The position numbers and the translations under genes were made by a program. This document shows positions 10,339 through 18,221 of a DNA stretch of 64,000 nucleotides, one piece after another; the first letter of the stretch is position 1, and each line of letters opens with the position of its first letter. Origin of the DNA: Brasilonema angustatum HA4187-MV1 (GTDB lineage: Bacteria; Cyanobacteriota; Cyanobacteriia; Cyanobacteriales; Nostocaceae); the NCBI GenBank assembly GCA_019359695.1, contig JAHHGV010000004.1, positions 162,031 through 226,030 on the forward strand, read 5' to 3'. The notes below the pieces were generated by a model, which worked only from the letters and a program-made list of their open reading frames with translations, was not told the DNA's origin and ran no database searches.

Positions 10339-11019
10339 TCAATCAATGAATCCTTCTTCTCTAGCTCGCATTTCAGTCTGAATTCGGATATTTTTTCCCT
10401 CATCAGGATAAACGTTTAAAGCGTCTTGGAGTTTAGTCCAGTAGTGACGTACCATCCGTTCTGAAACAGACAGGCGTTCAGCGATCGCCTTATCTTGTAA
10501 CCCTTCTTCAAATGCTAACCTCAGCACTTGCAGCCACTCTGGTTTAACTTCTAGTCCTACGAATGTTCCTTTAATATCTTTGGTATGAGTTAATCCCTGT
10601 AATGCCCAATCAACTCTAGTCAACATTTCCTTGCTAGAGAGACTTTTATCCGCAACTGTAAAGCCTCCTTTATGAACATCAATTTCAGGTCTAATCCGCA
10701 CGAGGGTTTTGACGTGGGCGCTTTGAACAACCAGATTCAGGGTAGGATAGTTTGTCATCAAATACCTCAGGAGTTGAAGACCTGTATCAGACCGTGCTAT
10801 CGTCCCTAAGGTTTCTGGAATAGAAAGATCCATGACAACAAGATCTGGCTGCAAGCTATTCACTGCATTTCTAACAGTTTCAGCAGTTTGAGCAGTGATG
10901 ATTTCAGCATCTGGGTACTTAGTGTTAAGTACCCAGATTGTTCCCCCCAAAACAGATTCATGGTCATCAACCACAAGAATTTTTAATAATGCTTGCTCTA
11001 TTAAAGCTTGAGTCATCAT
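10339..11019 (-). CDS. Response regulator, receiver plus helix-turn-helix
   Basis: The N-terminal receiver shows ILVVDDHESV, the phosphoacceptor Asp in LVVMDLSIPE and a conserved Lys in VADKSLS. The C-terminal part (EEGLQDKAIAERLSVSERMV) is a LuxR/NarL-like DNA-binding helix-turn-helix. It is expected to be phosphorylated by the CHASE2 kinase encoded just downstream; targets are unknown, although the bacteriocin locus nearby is an obvious candidate to test. Start chosen at the ATG at 11019, where GAGG lies 6 bases upstream (11016 is also possible). A GTG at 11055 would add 12 residues encoded by GTAGGGAG-type repeat DNA. Confidence 0.83.
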   Translation of the reverse strand: MMTQALIEQALLKILVVDDHESVLGGTIWVLNTKYPDAEIITAQTAETVRNAVNSLQPDLVVMDLSIPETLGTIARSDTGLQLLRYLMTNYPTLNLVVQSAHVKTLVRIRPEIDVHKGGFTVADKSLSSKEMLTRVDWALQGLTHTKDIKGTFVGLEVKPEWLQVLRLAFEEGLQDKAIAERLSVSERMVRHYWTKLQDALNVYPDEGKNIRIQTEMRAREEGFID

Positions 11020-11149
11020 CAACATCCTCACAATATAGTAGGGAGTAGGGAGCACCCGAGCGCTTAACGCTTAACAGACGTGTGAAAGTCTGGTGATTTC
11101 CGTATTTTCTCGTTAGTTTATGTCCTAATCTACGTGGCAACTGCTATAA

Positions 11150-11872
11150 CTATAAAACTGGTACTGACCAGCAGAAGTACCAAGCAATGCTGTTACTATT
11201 ACTTTGACGAAAAGTTTTCCCTGATGTTAAGAATCGAAAAGTTTCACAAAGATAACTTAATTCTGGTAGACTCGAATAAAAGGCATATTCAGATACATCT
11301 GGATAAGTAATTTTAACCATAAGTTGACCAATATTTTCCAGTTGTTTCAAGCTTATATAGATAGATAATTCCGTCACAACTTCTGGCACAGTTATTTCTA
11401 GTAACTCTTCTAAGGTTCTTAAAACTATCAGACTGGTTTCGGCTGGCTCATGTCGCCAACTCTTAGGCATATCTATATCAAAATAGAGATGAGGATGGGA
11501 GTGTACCCACGGTTCAATTGTGGACTCCATCGCCAATGGCAAGCTATCTTGAAGGTATGCCGGGAACAAGCGATCGCTCAATTGTGCTAAGGATAGATGA
11601 AAACTATTAGTCTTAGTTAAGCATTCTTGAGTTTGGGAGAATGATAACCCCTGATTTTCTACTGGTAAAAGTTCTAGGCTGCGGCGTATAGTGAAAAATT
11701 CTTGTAGTAAATTGTCCCGAATAATCTCTGCTTCTAGAAAAAGTTTCAGAGACTGCCTACAAGACCACCACTGCAAGGCATGTTGAGTTCTATAATAAGA
11801 CCTGACAAACCAAATGAAAATTATGATGCAGACAACGACAAGTATAATTTGCATACATAGTAAGCAGACCAC
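11150..11872 (-). CDS. Membrane-anchored degenerate histidine kinase-like protein
   Basis: A single N-terminal helix (IILVVVCIIIFIWF) is followed by a helical segment (EAEIIRDNLLQEFFTIRRSL) reminiscent of the dimerisation region of NarX-type kinases, then a beta-rich part around SLIVLRTLEELLEITVP that could be a remnant GHKL ATPase fold without N-box Asn or G-boxes. I cannot assign a family. Position upstream of the receiver/HTH gene on the same strand suggests an accessory signalling role. An ATG at 11854 is an alternative to the GTG at 11872. Confidence 0.5.
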   Translation of the reverse strand: MVCLLCMQIILVVVCIIIFIWFVRSYYRTQHALQWWSCRQSLKLFLEAEIIRDNLLQEFFTIRRSLELLPVENQGLSFSQTQECLTKTNSFHLSLAQLSDRLFPAYLQDSLPLAMESTIEPWVHSHPHLYFDIDMPKSWRHEPAETSLIVLRTLEELLEITVPEVVTELSIYISLKQLENIGQLMVKITYPDVSEYAFYSSLPELSYLCETFRFLTSGKTFRQSNSNSIAWYFCWSVPVL

Positions 11873-11973
11873 GGGTAACCACTGTAATTATTTCTTGTCT
11901 TAGTTTAAGACACAAAACCTAGATAAGATATTGTATATTTATGCCTACTTAATTGTTTAAAGATACCATTTTT

Positions 11974-11994
11974 ATTTCCGAAAAATGCATAAAA
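11974..11994 (-). promoter_or_regulatory. Upstream motif shared with the bacteriocin operon
   Basis: ATTTCCGAAAAATGCATAAA (plus strand) matches 17543-17562 at all but one base. Each copy lies roughly 100-190 bases upstream of a minus-strand start (the kinase-like protein here, the CTB precursor there). Nearby 11921-11935 (AGATAAGATATTGTA) resembles the direct repeats at 17601 and 17659. A shared promoter or operator is an inference. Confidence 0.35.
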
Positions 11995-12086
11995 GAAAAA
12001 CGTCTGTTGTAAATACACTTGAGTTAACCAGAAAAAGAAAGTCAGAAAAAGTACTTTTTCTGACTTCACCTTACCTACTGAGCATC

Positions 12087-13493
12087 TCATAAATCTGTTA
12101 TTAGCCTCGCTTTTCTCAGCAAGAATTGCAAAGCTGTTTCTTCTTTGGAAATAATATCAGCTTTGGCATCCATTCCTGCTTGGATAGAGCATTGATGCTG
12201 ATGTTGACCAAATTTTCGCGCCTGGGGTTTAACTGTAGCTTCAAAATAGCCAACAGCAGGCGTTGTTCCAGTTGTGCTACCTGTATTGTTAGCTTGAGGT
12301 GTAATTGCGTCTGGAGAAATGGCGCTAACAACACCATTGAGAGTACCATAATCAGGATAGGGACAAGCATCAACTCGCAGTTGTACTTTTTGACCAACTT
12401 CGACTTTTTTAATATCAGCAGCAGAAACCATTGTTTTGATAACCAGTGGAGCATTCTGAGGTACAATTTCAGCAATTGCTTCACCCGGTCGTACTACCTG
12501 ACCAGGGTTTCGTAAGTTTAGCTTGAGAATTGTTCCATCACTTGTGGCACGAACAATGCTACTTTTTAATTGAGTATCAAGTTGTTGAATTTCTTTTTGA
12601 GATTGGTTGAGTTGACTTTGCACTTCAACTTGCCGCTGCTTTAAAGCTTCTCTTTCTCTTCTCAAAGTGGCAATAGTTGATTCACCTTTGGCAGTTTCTT
12701 GGGCAATACGTTCAGAGGCAATCTTAATCATTGCTGTACTGGGATTGAGTGCAGCTTCGGCTGATTTCACCCTAGCTTTTGCGATATCAACAGCTTTTTT
12801 TTCACCCTCTAATATTGCTTTTACCTGCTCAACAGCGAGTTTTTTCTGTTCAAATTCACGCCTCGCGATCGCTCCGATTTCTGAAAGCTGTTTGTATCGA
12901 TCGCGATCTACTTTAGCAAACTCTAAATCAGCATGGGCTTTTTCCACATCCGTCTGTGCTTTTTCCAAACTTGCTTGTGCTACTAGCAATTCGTTTGTTG
13001 TTGTAATTTGACGCTCTTGATACTCCCGTTGATTGCGTTCCAAATCTGCTTTAGCAGAACCAACTGTTCTGTCTATAACTCTCTTTTCAGCGAGAATCTG
13101 AACTTCTAAACTCTTAATTTGGGCATACATTTGAATGAGTTGTAACTTACCTTGTTCGAGATTACCTTGCAACTGGCTCTTTTTGATGAGTAGTTGCTCA
13201 TCATCAAGGCGGGCGATCGCATCTCCCTGCTTAACAAGCTGATTTTCTTTAACAAAGATACTTTTAACAGTACCTTCCATTTCCGGCTGCACCAGTCGGG
13301 TGTCTCCCACAGGACGCACAGTTGCTGGAGCTTTCACCGTAACATTGTATTTCACCCATGAAGATACGCCAATTGCAGTACCAACAGTCCCGACGAGAAA
13401 CATTCCAGCCATTGATGTCCACGGACTAATAGGGGGAAGAAACTCGTCAGTTTGAATACTAGGGAGGAGTTTTTGATTGTGGGTGTAGAGCAT
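12087..13493 (-). CDS. HlyD-family secretion adaptor (membrane fusion protein)
   Basis: This is the periplasmic adaptor of a type I-like export system. It has one N-terminal membrane helix (about 27-46), a lipoyl-like half (RPVGDTRLVQPEMEGTV), a very long coiled coil (about 100-300, rich in Glu, Lys and Gln), the second lipoyl half (SSIVRATSDGTILKL) and a beta-barrel region (VVRPGEAIAEIVP). It would link the C39 ABC transporter encoded immediately upstream to an outer-membrane channel. No TolC-like gene is present in the window. It is the last gene of the bacteriocin export unit, with 107 bases between it and the transporter. Confidence 0.9.
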   Translation of the reverse strand: MLYTHNQKLLPSIQTDEFLPPISPWTSMAGMFLVGTVGTAIGVSSWVKYNVTVKAPATVRPVGDTRLVQPEMEGTVKSIFVKENQLVKQGDAIARLDDEQLLIKKSQLQGNLEQGKLQLIQMYAQIKSLEVQILAEKRVIDRTVGSAKADLERNQREYQERQITTTNELLVAQASLEKAQTDVEKAHADLEFAKVDRDRYKQLSEIGAIARREFEQKKLAVEQVKAILEGEKKAVDIAKARVKSAEAALNPSTAMIKIASERIAQETAKGESTIATLRREREALKQRQVEVQSQLNQSQKEIQQLDTQLKSSIVRATSDGTILKLNLRNPGQVVRPGEAIAEIVPQNAPLVIKTMVSAADIKKVEVGQKVQLRVDACPYPDYGTLNGVVSAISPDAITPQANNTGSTTGTTPAVGYFEATVKPQARKFGQHQHQCSIQAGMDAKADIISKEETALQFLLRKARLITDL

Positions 13494-13600
13494 ATATAAT
13501 CACCAGATATTAAAATCACCAGATATGAAAAAGTGTAGGGAATGAGGAGTGGTTAGTATAACAAGAGAGCATCCCAACTAAACAATCCCTATTCCCCATT

Positions 13601-15751
13601 TCAAGGAATTAAAAAATCCATATGATCCCCTGATTTTGAATATAGCTCCTCCAAAGAACCTTGAAGTTTCAACTTACCCTGATCCAACAGAACAATCCAA
13701 TCAGCGCGATTAACTATCTTGGGACGGTGGGTAATCAAAATTGTCGTTTTACCGCGACGGTGCTCAAACAATCTATCTAGCACCTGTGCTTCACTCACTG
13801 GATCGAGTCCAGAAGTAGATTCATCTAAAATCAGGATTGGTGGATCTGTGACAATGGCTCGTGCGATCGCCAATCGTTGACGTTGTCCACCTGAAATATT
13901 TGCGCCAAATTCCCCCAAAATAGTTTGATATTTGTCAGGAAGTCTACTAATAAAATCATCAGCATGAGCAATTTCGCAAGCTCTGACAATCTGCTCAAAA
14001 GTAACGTAGGGCGTTCCTAGGCGAAAGTTTTCTACAATAGAACGGCTCCAAAAATGAGCATCTTGGGGAACAAGAATCACCTGCTGGCGTAGACAATCAA
14101 GAGAAAGATCATTCAGGTTATAAATTCCAATGCGGATATTGCCAGATTCCAGTGGATATAAACCAGCAATCACCTTAGCTAAAGAACTTTTACCACAACC
14201 AGACTTACCGATTAGGGCGATAACTTTACCACCGGGAATTGTTAGTGAAAAGTCCTGTAGCAAGTCAAGCCTACCAGCATAGTGAAAGTTCACATCTGTA
14301 CAAATAATATCAGCATCTCCAGGAAGATTAGCGAAAGGTCTTTTTCCATCGCCTTTATTTTCTGGGGTGGTATCTATAACTTCTGTTAAGCGTTGAGTTG
14401 CCGTTTTTGCACGAGTAAATTCATCGACAAAACTAATCAAACTACCAATAAACCCGAGGAAATTACCATTCATCGAGTTAAAGGCAAAGAGTTGTCCAAT
14501 ACTCAAGTTTTCCACTGGGTTAATTACTAAATTTCCACCGCACCAGAGCAAGACAACACTGCCAACAGCAGAAACTAAGCTAGAAAAGGTATGATTGATA
14601 ATGCTTATCTGAATTGTGCGTAATGTCAAGCTAGCAAGACGGCCAAATCTACTTTGGAACTCATCCCAAAATTGCGGTGTTGCTGTCGTCGTTTTGAGGG
14701 TCAGTGCGCCTTTAAAAGTTTCTACTAAAACGCCTTGTGTTTCTGCTTCTGTGACTAAAAGTTCACGAGTTTTTTGCTGCAAAGTTGGCTGGAATATGAT
14801 TGTAGAGATTGACATGACTATAGCAAACAACACAGCCACCAATGTCAGTTTCCAGCTATAAAAAACCATGAAAGCAAAAGAAACCAGCGCAATAAAAAAT
14901 TGGCTGGGCAAACCAACAACGATTTGAGCAACTAACTGATTAATCTGGTCAATATCCCGCAGACGGCTAACGATTTCTCCACTGCGACGAGATTCATAAT
15001 AAGAAAGAGGTAAGTGCAGAATAGCCCTTCCAAATTCCAGAACTAATCCTAATTGCAAACGTTGGGCAAAGTGAGCGATTAAATGAGACTGGACATAAGA
15101 AAGGCTGCTGGAAATAAAATGCATCACAACCACACAAATTGCTACAGTTGTGAGCAGCTTGGTGTCACCGCGAACCAGCACATCATCAGTGAGGATTTGC
15201 AGCAGAAAAGGCGAAGCTAAAGAGAGTAGTCCCAAGATGAGGTTTAAGGGAAACGCTTGTGCCAGAATTGAGCGAAAAGTCCAAACGCGCTTGAAGAAAC
15301 GCCAAAACCCACCAACTTGATCATTCTCTTGAGCAAAAAAGCGTATTGGATCTGGTTCCAATAACAGCATCAACCAATCTGTCCAACTCTCTGCTAAATC
15401 TTCTTTAGACAGATAACGGATACCTACAGCAGGATCGGCGACAACACATTTTTTGCCTTTCTTACCGTATAGTACAACCCAATGATTTCCCCTCCAGTGA
15501 ATAATTGCTGGAAGAGGTGCTTCTTTTATCCGATCTAACAATTCGGGAGAAGTTTTGACTGGACGAGCATTAAACCCAAGTGTTTCTGCTCCCCGCTTCA
15601 GCCCCAATAAAGTTGTACCTAATTGTCCAGTACCTACGGCTTCACGAATGTGATTTACAGTAAAAGTACGTCCATAATGTCTAGCAATTGAAGCCAGACA
15701 AGCAGCCCCACAGTCTTCCTCACTATGCTGTCGAATAAACTGATATTTCAT
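13601..15751 (-). CDS. Peptidase-containing ABC transporter (C39, double-glycine leader cleavage)
   Basis: PCAT transporters cut the leader of double-glycine peptides and export the core. The N-terminal C39 peptidase shows its catalytic Cys in EEDCGAACLASIARHYG (C14), the His in IIHWRGNHWVVLYG and the Asp in VADPAVG. Six membrane helices follow (about 165-440). The ATPase carries Walker A (LIGKSGCGKSS), signature (ISGGQRQRLAIARA), Walker B (PILILDESTSGLD) and the H-loop (LITHRPK). The ATG at 15751 follows a GGGTGAT box; a TTG at 15766 is the alternative. Three precursor genes lie upstream on the same strand, which makes the substrate assignment strong. Confidence 0.93.
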   Translation of the reverse strand: MKYQFIRQHSEEDCGAACLASIARHYGRTFTVNHIREAVGTGQLGTTLLGLKRGAETLGFNARPVKTSPELLDRIKEAPLPAIIHWRGNHWVVLYGKKGKKCVVADPAVGIRYLSKEDLAESWTDWLMLLLEPDPIRFFAQENDQVGGFWRFFKRVWTFRSILAQAFPLNLILGLLSLASPFLLQILTDDVLVRGDTKLLTTVAICVVVMHFISSSLSYVQSHLIAHFAQRLQLGLVLEFGRAILHLPLSYYESRRSGEIVSRLRDIDQINQLVAQIVVGLPSQFFIALVSFAFMVFYSWKLTLVAVLFAIVMSISTIIFQPTLQQKTRELLVTEAETQGVLVETFKGALTLKTTTATPQFWDEFQSRFGRLASLTLRTIQISIINHTFSSLVSAVGSVVLLWCGGNLVINPVENLSIGQLFAFNSMNGNFLGFIGSLISFVDEFTRAKTATQRLTEVIDTTPENKGDGKRPFANLPGDADIICTDVNFHYAGRLDLLQDFSLTIPGGKVIALIGKSGCGKSSLAKVIAGLYPLESGNIRIGIYNLNDLSLDCLRQQVILVPQDAHFWSRSIVENFRLGTPYVTFEQIVRACEIAHADDFISRLPDKYQTILGEFGANISGGQRQRLAIARAIVTDPPILILDESTSGLDPVSEAQVLDRLFEHRRGKTTILITHRPKIVNRADWIVLLDQGKLKLQGSLEELYSKSGDHMDFLIP

Positions 15752-15846
15752 CGGCAAATCACCCAAAAGAACAGAACCTAGAGGTGTGGTTAATCTTTTG
15801 GTCTCAATTAATGCGTGTATATATTACAGTTTTTTAAACTAAATAA

Positions 15847-15960
15847 AAAACACAGAATCCAGCAGTCAGTAGTCAGAATCATAAACTCCTTACAAAAGTC
15901 GAATGACTCTCGCTGACGCTGTCAAATTCCCTAATTTTATAGAGATGCATTCTGTGTTTT
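15847..15960. other. Inverted repeat between transporter and precursor genes
   Basis: AAAACACAGAAT (15847-15858) and ATTCTGTGTTTT (15949-15960) are perfect reverse complements about 90 bases apart, in the non-coding stretch 15752-15993. They could form a long hairpin or be the ends of a small element; no function is claimed. Confidence 0.35.
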
Positions 15961-15993
15961 GCGCTCTTGTTAACTACCTGGGTGATACTATCA

Positions 15994-16323
15994 TCAAGAG
16001 TGCAACAGAGTGTAAAGCAAGAAAGATAAGAAATCACTGCCACTCAAACCTCTTGATTTACGTCCGCGCCCATTCCCTAAGAGAAAAGAACCAATTGAAA
16101 GGGTAGTTTGTGAATACATGTATCCACTGTGATCTGAGAATGAAGCACCATTTAGCGAAGTATTAAATCCGCTGTTTGCAGAACTTCTGATATTTGTCCT
16201 TTGAAAGAACAAATCGCGTAACTCAAATGATGAACGTGAACGTCCACCTGATACAACCTCCTGTTCTTGGTCAGACAAATCTGTTAGCAGTTCACAATTC
16301 TTAGGTGTGATATCGTTAGACAT
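15994..16323 (-). CDS. Double-glycine leader peptide, serine-rich core (putative bacteriocin)
   Basis: The leader LTDLSDQEQEVVSGG matches that of the two CTB-type precursors upstream and the recognition logic of the adjacent C39 peptidase. Cleavage after GG would release a core of about 82 residues beginning RSRSSFELRDLFF, rich in Ser, Gly, Asn and Leu, with no Cys. The core is unlike the two neighbours and unlike any class I can name. The ATG has an AAAGG box about 6 bases upstream. It lies downstream of a terminator that follows the CTB pair, so it may have its own promoter. Confidence 0.7.
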   Translation of the reverse strand: MSNDITPKNCELLTDLSDQEQEVVSGGRSRSSFELRDLFFQRTNIRSSANSGFNTSLNGASFSDHSGYMYSQTTLSIGSFLLGNGRGRKSRGLSGSDFLSFLLYTLLHS

Positions 16324-16408
16324 ACTATTACCTTTCTGATTTGGCAGTCCGTGTACTTTACAATAGTATAAGGATTAGACAAATCTTTCCGTTCTACAAA
16401 ACCGACCT

Positions 16409-16457
16409 GGTATTAATAAAAAGAGTGGTAGAGAGGTGAGCAATTCCCTCTCTACCA
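16409..16457 (-). terminator. Rho-independent terminator after the CTB precursor pair
   Basis: On the minus strand TGGTAGAGAGG pairs with CCTCTCTACCA (11-bp arms 16447-16457 and 16426-16436, 10-base loop) and is followed by CTCTTTTTATT. It would end transcripts of the two CTB-type genes before the serine-rich precursor. Confidence 0.75.
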
Positions 16458-16546
16458 TAACTCTCAATCTAGCTGATAGCTAATAGTAGCTAACTCATCT
16501 AGACCAAAAATGCGTTACAATGTGGAATTGAGTCAGCTAATAACCA

Positions 16547-16633
16547 CAGAGTTTAACTTTCCCTTGCATTGATTACTAACACAACAAAGTTGATGTTCAG
16601 TTTATCTAAAACAAAACGTCAAGTTAAACTCTG
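16547..16633 (-). other. Long stem-loop downstream of CTB precursor 1
   Basis: CAGAGTTTAACTT (16547-16559) and AAGTTAAACTCTG (16621-16633) are 13-bp perfect inverted repeats around about 61 bases. The same structure follows the second copy. It probably acts as a transcript-end or partial terminator; there is no strong T-run. Confidence 0.5.
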
Positions 16634-16650
16634 GAATACATTTTAGCTAA

Positions 16651-16890
16651 TCAAGATAATCCAGGGAATTTAGCGGTGATGTCGTTCAAAGCATTAGTGT
16701 CCAGAGAATTTGTTTGCAACATATTAACTGAAGTGGTTCCTGCACCACCAGGACCAGCAGTGGTTGTGATCTGGCTTCCTGCTGCCAAAGTCTTTAATGC
16801 ATAAAGGGATTGGCTGATTTGACCAAAGTCAATACCACCAGCGACAACTTCTTGTTCTGCAGCAGATAGATCGGTAAATAGTTGAGACAT
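16651..16890 (-). CDS. CTB-family bacteriocin precursor 1
   Basis: This 79-residue peptide has the leader MSQLFTDLSAAEQEVVAGG, cut after GG by the adjacent C39 transporter, and a 60-residue core starting IDFGQISQSLYALKTLAAG with a Gly/Thr-rich middle (TTTAGPGGAGTTS). There are no Cys residues, so neither disulphides nor lanthionines are expected. It is about 90% identical to the next copy; most changes fall in the core. AAGAGG lies about 9 bases before the ATG. Confidence 0.85.
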   Translation of the reverse strand: MSQLFTDLSAAEQEVVAGGIDFGQISQSLYALKTLAAGSQITTTAGPGGAGTTSVNMLQTNSLDTNALNDITAKFPGLS

Positions 16891-17012
16891 AGTTGAAAAC
16901 CTCTTAAGTTTGTGTTGGATTGATTTTAAGCTCGTCGTTGATTACCTCTTTTTGGCTGCTCAACTCCTCGCTTGATTAATACGATATGTGTAATTGACTC
17001 AGCGAATAATCA

Positions 17013-17099
17013 CAGAGTTTAACTTTCCCTTGCGTTGACTACTAACACAACAAAGTTGATGTTCAGTTTATCTAAAACGAAACGTCAAGTTAAACTCTG
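17013..17099 (-). other. Long stem-loop downstream of CTB precursor 2
   Basis: CAGAGTTTAACTT (17013-17025) pairs with AAGTTAAACTCTG (17087-17099). It is the duplicate of the structure at 16547-16633, located between the two precursor genes, and so could set the ratio of read-through from copy 2 into copy 1. Confidence 0.5.
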
Positions 17100-17117
17100 G
17101 AATATATTTCTAGCTAA

Positions 17118-17357
17118 TCAAGATATCCCAGGAAATTGAGCGGTGATGTTGTTCAAAGCATTAGTGTCCAGAGAATTTGTTTGCAACATATTAACTGAAG
17201 TGGTTCCTGCACCACCAGCACCAGCACCGGTTGTGATCTGGCTTCCTGCTGCTAAACTCTTGAATGCGTAGAGAGATTGGCTGATTTGACTAAAGTCAAT
17301 ACCACCAGCGACAACTTCTTGTTCTGCAGCGGATAAATCGGTAAATAGTTGAGACAT
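17118..17357 (-). CDS. CTB-family bacteriocin precursor 2
   Basis: A 79-residue paralogue of the gene at 16651 with an identical leader through the GG site. Core differences include G/S after IDF, ALKTL to AFKSL, TTTAGP to TTGAGA, and the C-terminus ITAQFPGIS instead of ITAKFPGLS. It is the first gene of the minus-strand unit and is preceded by about 300 bases containing direct repeats that may be its control region. The Shine-Dalgarno box AAGAGG is conserved with copy 1. Confidence 0.85.
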   Translation of the reverse strand: MSQLFTDLSAAEQEVVAGGIDFSQISQSLYAFKSLAAGSQITTGAGAGGAGTTSVNMLQTNSLDTNALNNITAQFPGIS

Positions 17358-17542
17358 GGTTGAAAACCTCTTAAGTTTGTGTTGGATTGACTTGTCACTA
17401 CTAGTTGATTGCCTCTTTTTGGCTGCTCAACTCCTCGCTTGATTAATACGATATACGCAAGCAACTAGCTGAGTCATTCCCTTTTTCTGCAAAGTTAAGT
17501 ACCAAATTTGGAAATAGCAATTACACAATTCTGAAGCGCGGC

Positions 17543-17563
17543 ATTTCCGAAAAATACATAAAA
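17543..17563 (-). promoter_or_regulatory. Upstream motif of the bacteriocin unit
   Basis: ATTTCCGAAAAATACATAAA on the plus strand is the near-identical partner of 11974-11993. It lies about 190 bases upstream of the first precursor start. A role as promoter or regulator site is inferred only from the match. Confidence 0.35.
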
Positions 17564-17600
17564 ATATGGTCTTGAACTAACACAAGTAACCACAAAAGGT

Positions 17601-17686
17601 TGATAAAGATATTGTAAATGATTAAGCTCAAAATAAACTTTTAAATTTACTACTACTTTGATAAAGATATTGTAAATTATTAGGCT
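17601..17686. repeat. Pair of 28-bp direct repeats upstream of the bacteriocin unit
   Basis: TGATAAAGATATTGTAAA plus GATTAAGCT (17601-17628) recurs at 17659-17686 with 26 of 28 bases the same, 58 bases apart. The spacing is close to whole helix turns, as for paired regulator sites. The rest of 17687-18221 contains only repeat DNA. Confidence 0.55.
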
Positions 17687-17989
17687 ACAAAACAATACTA
17701 AGTTGCGTTGAGATAACACACAAACCCTCACCCTCAACCCCTACCTCAAGCTGTGCATACAGGGATTTCGGGCTTCTGTGACAAATCAGCCACTTGGGAT
17801 AGATTCATAACTTATGTAAACAGATGAAAGAAATCAAGTTTTTAGCTTGTGTTAAATTCCTCAGCGACACCTCAACGTTTGTAAGGATAGGGCGGGTGGG
17901 GTTATCTGTCGCAAACATTTTTTGAATTGGTATTAGTTAGCTTTGGTGAAAGCCTTGCTGTATAAGGGTTATACAATGTACTTCTTAAG

Positions 17990-18100
17990 CCCCCCCACGG
18001 ATAGCGATAAGCCGGAGGCTTTAGCTTGTGCGTATCGCGCAAAGTAAGAGACGCCTGTGGCGTATCGCCACCCGCGACGAATGAAAGAAACACTCTTTCC
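17990..18100. repeat. Dispersed palindromic repeat, copy 2
   Basis: GCGATAAGCCGGAGGCTTTA and GTGCGTATCGCGCA match copies at 140-186 and 47999-48041. A second palindrome, GGCGTATCGCC, follows at about 18059. Open frames across it are not credible genes. Confidence 0.65.
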
Positions 18101-18221
18101 CTGTTAAGCGTTCCCTGTGTTTCTTCAGAGTTAACTAGTGATAGCTTGATTATGGGAAACATCTCAGATTTTTTCAGAAAAACTTATTCTATAAATAAGC
18201 TAAAACCTTTAAAGTAGAGCA

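Larger units (their letters stand above)
16517..17450. repeat. Tandem duplication of a ~467-bp precursor unit
   Basis: Two direct copies (about 16517-16983 and 16984-17450) each contain a CTB-type precursor gene, its upstream region and a downstream stem-loop. The offset is 467 bases across the genes and 466 across the stem-loops. Similarity starts and stops within intergenic DNA, so the whole expression unit was copied. Confidence 0.85.

Noticed and set aside
11905-12090. 61-codon minus-strand frame with FFYAFFGN, echoed by YFYVFFGN in another at 17495-17737
   Set aside because: The likeness comes from the shared 20-base upstream motif; neither frame has a ribosome site, so I treat it as DNA-level similarity.
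12116-12515. Frames of 122 and 129 codons overlapping the HlyD gene
   Set aside because: Shadows of a clear HlyD coding region; no domain in either.
17902-18162. 86-codon minus-strand frame
   Set aside because: Made largely of the palindromic repeat.
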